A program made the position numbers and the translations under genes. A DNA stretch of 7,569 nucleotides, taken from positions 1-7,569 of the forward strand of contig CAZLEA010000066.1 in assembly GCA_964558445.1 (NCBI GenBank). The letters run 5' to 3'. Below, piece by piece: positions 6,142 to 7,569 of the stretch. Position 1 is the first letter of the stretch; each line of letters opens with the position of its first letter. The stretch comes from CAYXVJ01 sp964558445. GTDB taxonomy: Bacteria > Bacillota > Clostridia > Saccharofermentanales > Fastidiosipilaceae. A model generated the notes under the pieces. That model did not search any database. It was not told where the DNA came from and was given only the letters and a program-made list of their open reading frames with translations.

Positions 6142-6714
6142 CTACCTTCTCATCTTACCCTGTTTGCGCAAGAGGGTGGCGAGAAGCAGGGCCAGTAGCG
6201 CGCCAATGCTGTTGAGAAGTACGTCGTTGATATCGACCACGCGGTACATCACACCGAAATAGAGGCAGAAGATTGCTTGTAGTAACTCGATCAGGAGGCT
6301 TGAGCCGACACAAATCAAGAGGGCTTGCCAAGGTCTTCGCTTGAAGAAGTAGTATGAGAAGAGGGCCAGCGGCACCAATACCAGGAGATTGCCGATGTTG
6401 TTCCAGAGGAAGGTCTGCAGGGGCAAATCGTTACCAGTAGCCAGATGCTCTTGGACGATGGACCAGGATTTCAGTAGTGGTCGAAGCGGCACGAGGTCTG
6501 CTTGCTCTAATACATAAGATAGGCTGAGGCTTGTTTGTTTGGTCGGGAAGGGGAGAAACGTCAGATATGAGACCGTCGTTAGATAAACGAAGAACGAGGA
6601 CCAAGCAAGCGCCCTGCCGAAGCCCGATCCGCGGATGACCGATACCAGTAGGCTGATGAGGGCCACGACGGACGCGACAACGAGCCATTCTTGCCAAACT
6701 AAGTAGAAGTTCAT
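6142..6714 (-). CDS. VanZ-family membrane protein
   Basis: This 190-residue hydrophobic protein has about five membrane segments (roughly 8-28, 34-55, 105-124, 130-150 and 166-183) and a basic C-terminus (RKQGKMRR). The VanZ-family pattern is visible: NNIGNLLVLVPLAL at 105-118, then E143 and Q146 in LLIELLQ, then RVVDINDVLLNSIG at 158-171. VanZ itself gives low-level teicoplanin resistance in enterococci, but most chromosomal members have no known function, so resistance should not be assumed here. The ATG is preceded by AAGGGA about 12 bases upstream. It lies 61 bp upstream of dnaA on the same strand and has a strong promoter ahead, so dnaA may be partly transcribed from the vanZ promoter. 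A VanZ gene directly ahead of dnaA is not the usual arrangement. Confidence 0.88.
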   Translation of the reverse strand: MNFYLVWQEWLVVASVVALISLLVSVIRGSGFGRALAWSSFFVYLTTVSYLTFLPFPTKQTSLSLSYVLEQADLVPLRPLLKSWSIVQEHLATGNDLPLQTFLWNNIGNLLVLVPLALFSYYFFKRRPWQALLICVGSSLLIELLQAIFCLYFGVMYRVVDINDVLLNSIGALLALLLATLLRKQGKMRR

Positions 6715-6753
6715 GTTTGTAACTATCCCTTTGTAATAGATTGCTTAAGCTAA

Positions 6754-6782
6754 ATTGTACAAGCCCATACGAGTAATGTCAG
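6754..6782 (-). promoter_or_regulatory. Sigma-A-type promoter for vanZ (and dnaA)
   Basis: The minus strand has CTGACA (6777-6782, 5 of 6 to TTGACA), exactly 17 bp, then TACAAT (6754-6759, 5 of 6 to TATAAT). Transcription would begin near 6747, about 33 bases before the vanZ ATG. This is the best -35/-10 pair in the window. Confidence 0.7.
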
Positions 6783-6851
6783 CAAAAGTTAGGTTTGACT
6801 AACCGAATTTACAATTTGTCACTTATTTTTAACGGTTGCGTGCTGTTTCCA

Positions 6852-6860
6852 TGTTATAAT
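6852..6860 (+). promoter_or_regulatory. Extended -10 promoter for the phospholipase-like gene
   Basis: TGTTATAAT is a perfect extended -10 (TGnTATAAT). No good -35 stands at 16-18 bp, which is normal for this promoter class. Transcription would start near 6867 and leave a leader of about 67 bases. Confidence 0.65.
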
Positions 6861-6882
6861 CCATTTTATTGCGTGAAACAAA

Positions 6883-6897
6883 TGACCGTCTAGGTCA
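6883..6897 (+). repeat. Small hairpin in the leader of the phospholipase-like gene
   Basis: TGACC (6883-6887) and GGTCA (6893-6897) form a 5-bp stem with a 5-nt loop in the inferred leader. A CCGG...CCGG pair (6898-6901 and 6911-6914) could form a second short stem just before the GGAAAGG ribosome binding site at 6913-6919. There is no T tract, so it is not a terminator. A regulatory role is only a possibility. Confidence 0.35.
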
Positions 6898-6933
6898 CCG
6901 GGATCCAGGTCCGGAAAGGTTTAGATAGAATTA

Positions 6934-7533
6934 ATGAATCTTCAATCACATGTTTTTATGTCCAAGGTAATCTACGATGAATTAACGGATCGTATCCCTG
7001 TCGACATCAATGAATTTGCGTTTCGTTCGGGTAACGTCATGGCGGACTACAGCCCGTTGATGTTCACACATCCTCATTTGGCGTACTATTCCATGGATTA
7101 TATCCTGAAGAAGATCGAGATCTTCACGAATATCCCCAAGGAATTGGACTTCCTCGCCGCCAGCAACTTCTCGGCATTCAGCCTGGGTCTGTTGACGCAT
7201 TACATCTGTGATTTCTTCTGTCGTGCACACTCCGGTAAGACCTTCGGTAATACCCGCGAGCATATGCAATACGAGGACTTCCTCGACAACTATCGTCGCA
7301 CTTGGGCCGATGAGCTCGCCGCGCGCGATTGGGTCGTCGATTATTCGCCCATGCGCAGTACCGAGGAGATTCATGCCTTCTTGCAAGAGGAGGTTGCAGC
7401 CTACCTGACGCGCGAGCAGTCGGTCGAAGAGGATCTGACGCTTGCCATCGAGAACAGCATCAAGATCTTGTATTCCATGATGTATGTGCGTTTGACCGCG
7501 AACCAGTCCGTTCCGGCCTTCGACAGCATCTAA
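6934..7533 (+). CDS. Zinc-dependent phospholipase C-family protein
   Basis: The 199-residue protein resembles the zinc-dependent phospholipase C/S1-P1 nuclease-like fold found as short intracellular-type members in Clostridia. Candidate metal ligands follow the family order: His6 near the N-terminus, Asp38 in NVMADYSP, His46/His48, His89 and Asp93 in LGLLTHYICDFF, His99, and His110 with Glu114 in EHMQYEDF. No signal peptide or membrane anchor is seen, unlike secreted clostridial alpha-toxin, and there is no C-terminal C2 domain, so it should not be called a toxin. The first ATG is chosen because His6 would be lost from the next one (Met9); GGAAAGG lies about 14 bases upstream. It is divergent from vanZ-dnaA and shows no functional link to replication. 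The true substrate is unknown. Confidence 0.8.
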   Translation: MNLQSHVFMSKVIYDELTDRIPVDINEFAFRSGNVMADYSPLMFTHPHLAYYSMDYILKKIEIFTNIPKELDFLAASNFSAFSLGLLTHYICDFFCRAHSGKTFGNTREHMQYEDFLDNYRRTWADELAARDWVVDYSPMRSTEEIHAFLQEEVAAYLTREQSVEEDLTLAIENSIKILYSMMYVRLTANQSVPAFDSI

Positions 7534-7569
7534 GCACGATAATCGATTAACGAGTAGAAGTACCGCCTC

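Noticed and set aside
6142..6714. Reading the VanZ gene as a glycopeptide-resistance determinant
   Set aside because: No vanHAX, vanRS or other resistance genes are present, and VanZ-family proteins are common in Bacillota with unknown roles.
1..7569. Mobile elements, CRISPR arrays, tRNA or rRNA genes
   Set aside because: No transposase, integrase, regular spaced repeats, cloverleaf or rRNA signatures were seen on either strand.

Overview
This window is the chromosomal replication-origin neighbourhood of a Bacillota (Firmicutes) bacterium, most likely a clostridial lineage. The evidence is the minus-strand order dnaA, oriC-like gap, dnaN, recF, remB-like (DUF370), gyrB. This is the Bacillus/Clostridium origin order, and a remB/yaaB gene between recF and gyrB is typical of that phylum. 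A run of exactly 100 N inside recF suggests a scaffolded draft or metagenome assembly. I cannot name a genus.

Layout, left to right: gyrB (1-1838, minus, 3' end cut by the window edge); remB-like gene (1935-2204, minus, TTG start); recF (about 2230-3247, minus, broken by the N gap 2297-2396); dnaN (3250-4368, minus); a 350-bp non-coding segment (4369-4718) with DnaA boxes, an AT-rich unwinding candidate and terminator-like hairpins; dnaA (4719-6080, minus); a VanZ-family membrane protein gene (6142-6714, minus); a divergent promoter region (6715-6933); and a zinc-dependent phospholipase C-family gene (6934-7533, plus). The last 36 bases (7534-7569) show nothing I can call.

The genes form a replication module. 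DnaA binds TTATCCACA boxes downstream of its own gene and melts the adjacent AT-rich stretch. DnaN is the sliding clamp, RecF acts in gap repair and fork restart, and gyrase removes positive supercoils. The remB-like gene would encode a small DNA-binding regulator. VanZ and the phospholipase-like gene are not replication genes and occupy the place where rpmH-rnpA often sits in this phylum.

Most of the window is conserved housekeeping DNA, and I do not see a new defence or mobile system. The parts most worth a second look are: the compact origin, with an 11-bp inverted repeat of DnaA boxes and a separate pair of degenerate boxes abutting a trinucleotide-rich AT tract; an unusual DnaA DNA-recognition motif (GGRHYSTV); a GyrB with a long acidic N-terminal extension and two substituted basic residues near the ATP site; the direct dnaN-recF junction without the usual S4-domain gene; and the overlapping mini-ORF at the remB start.
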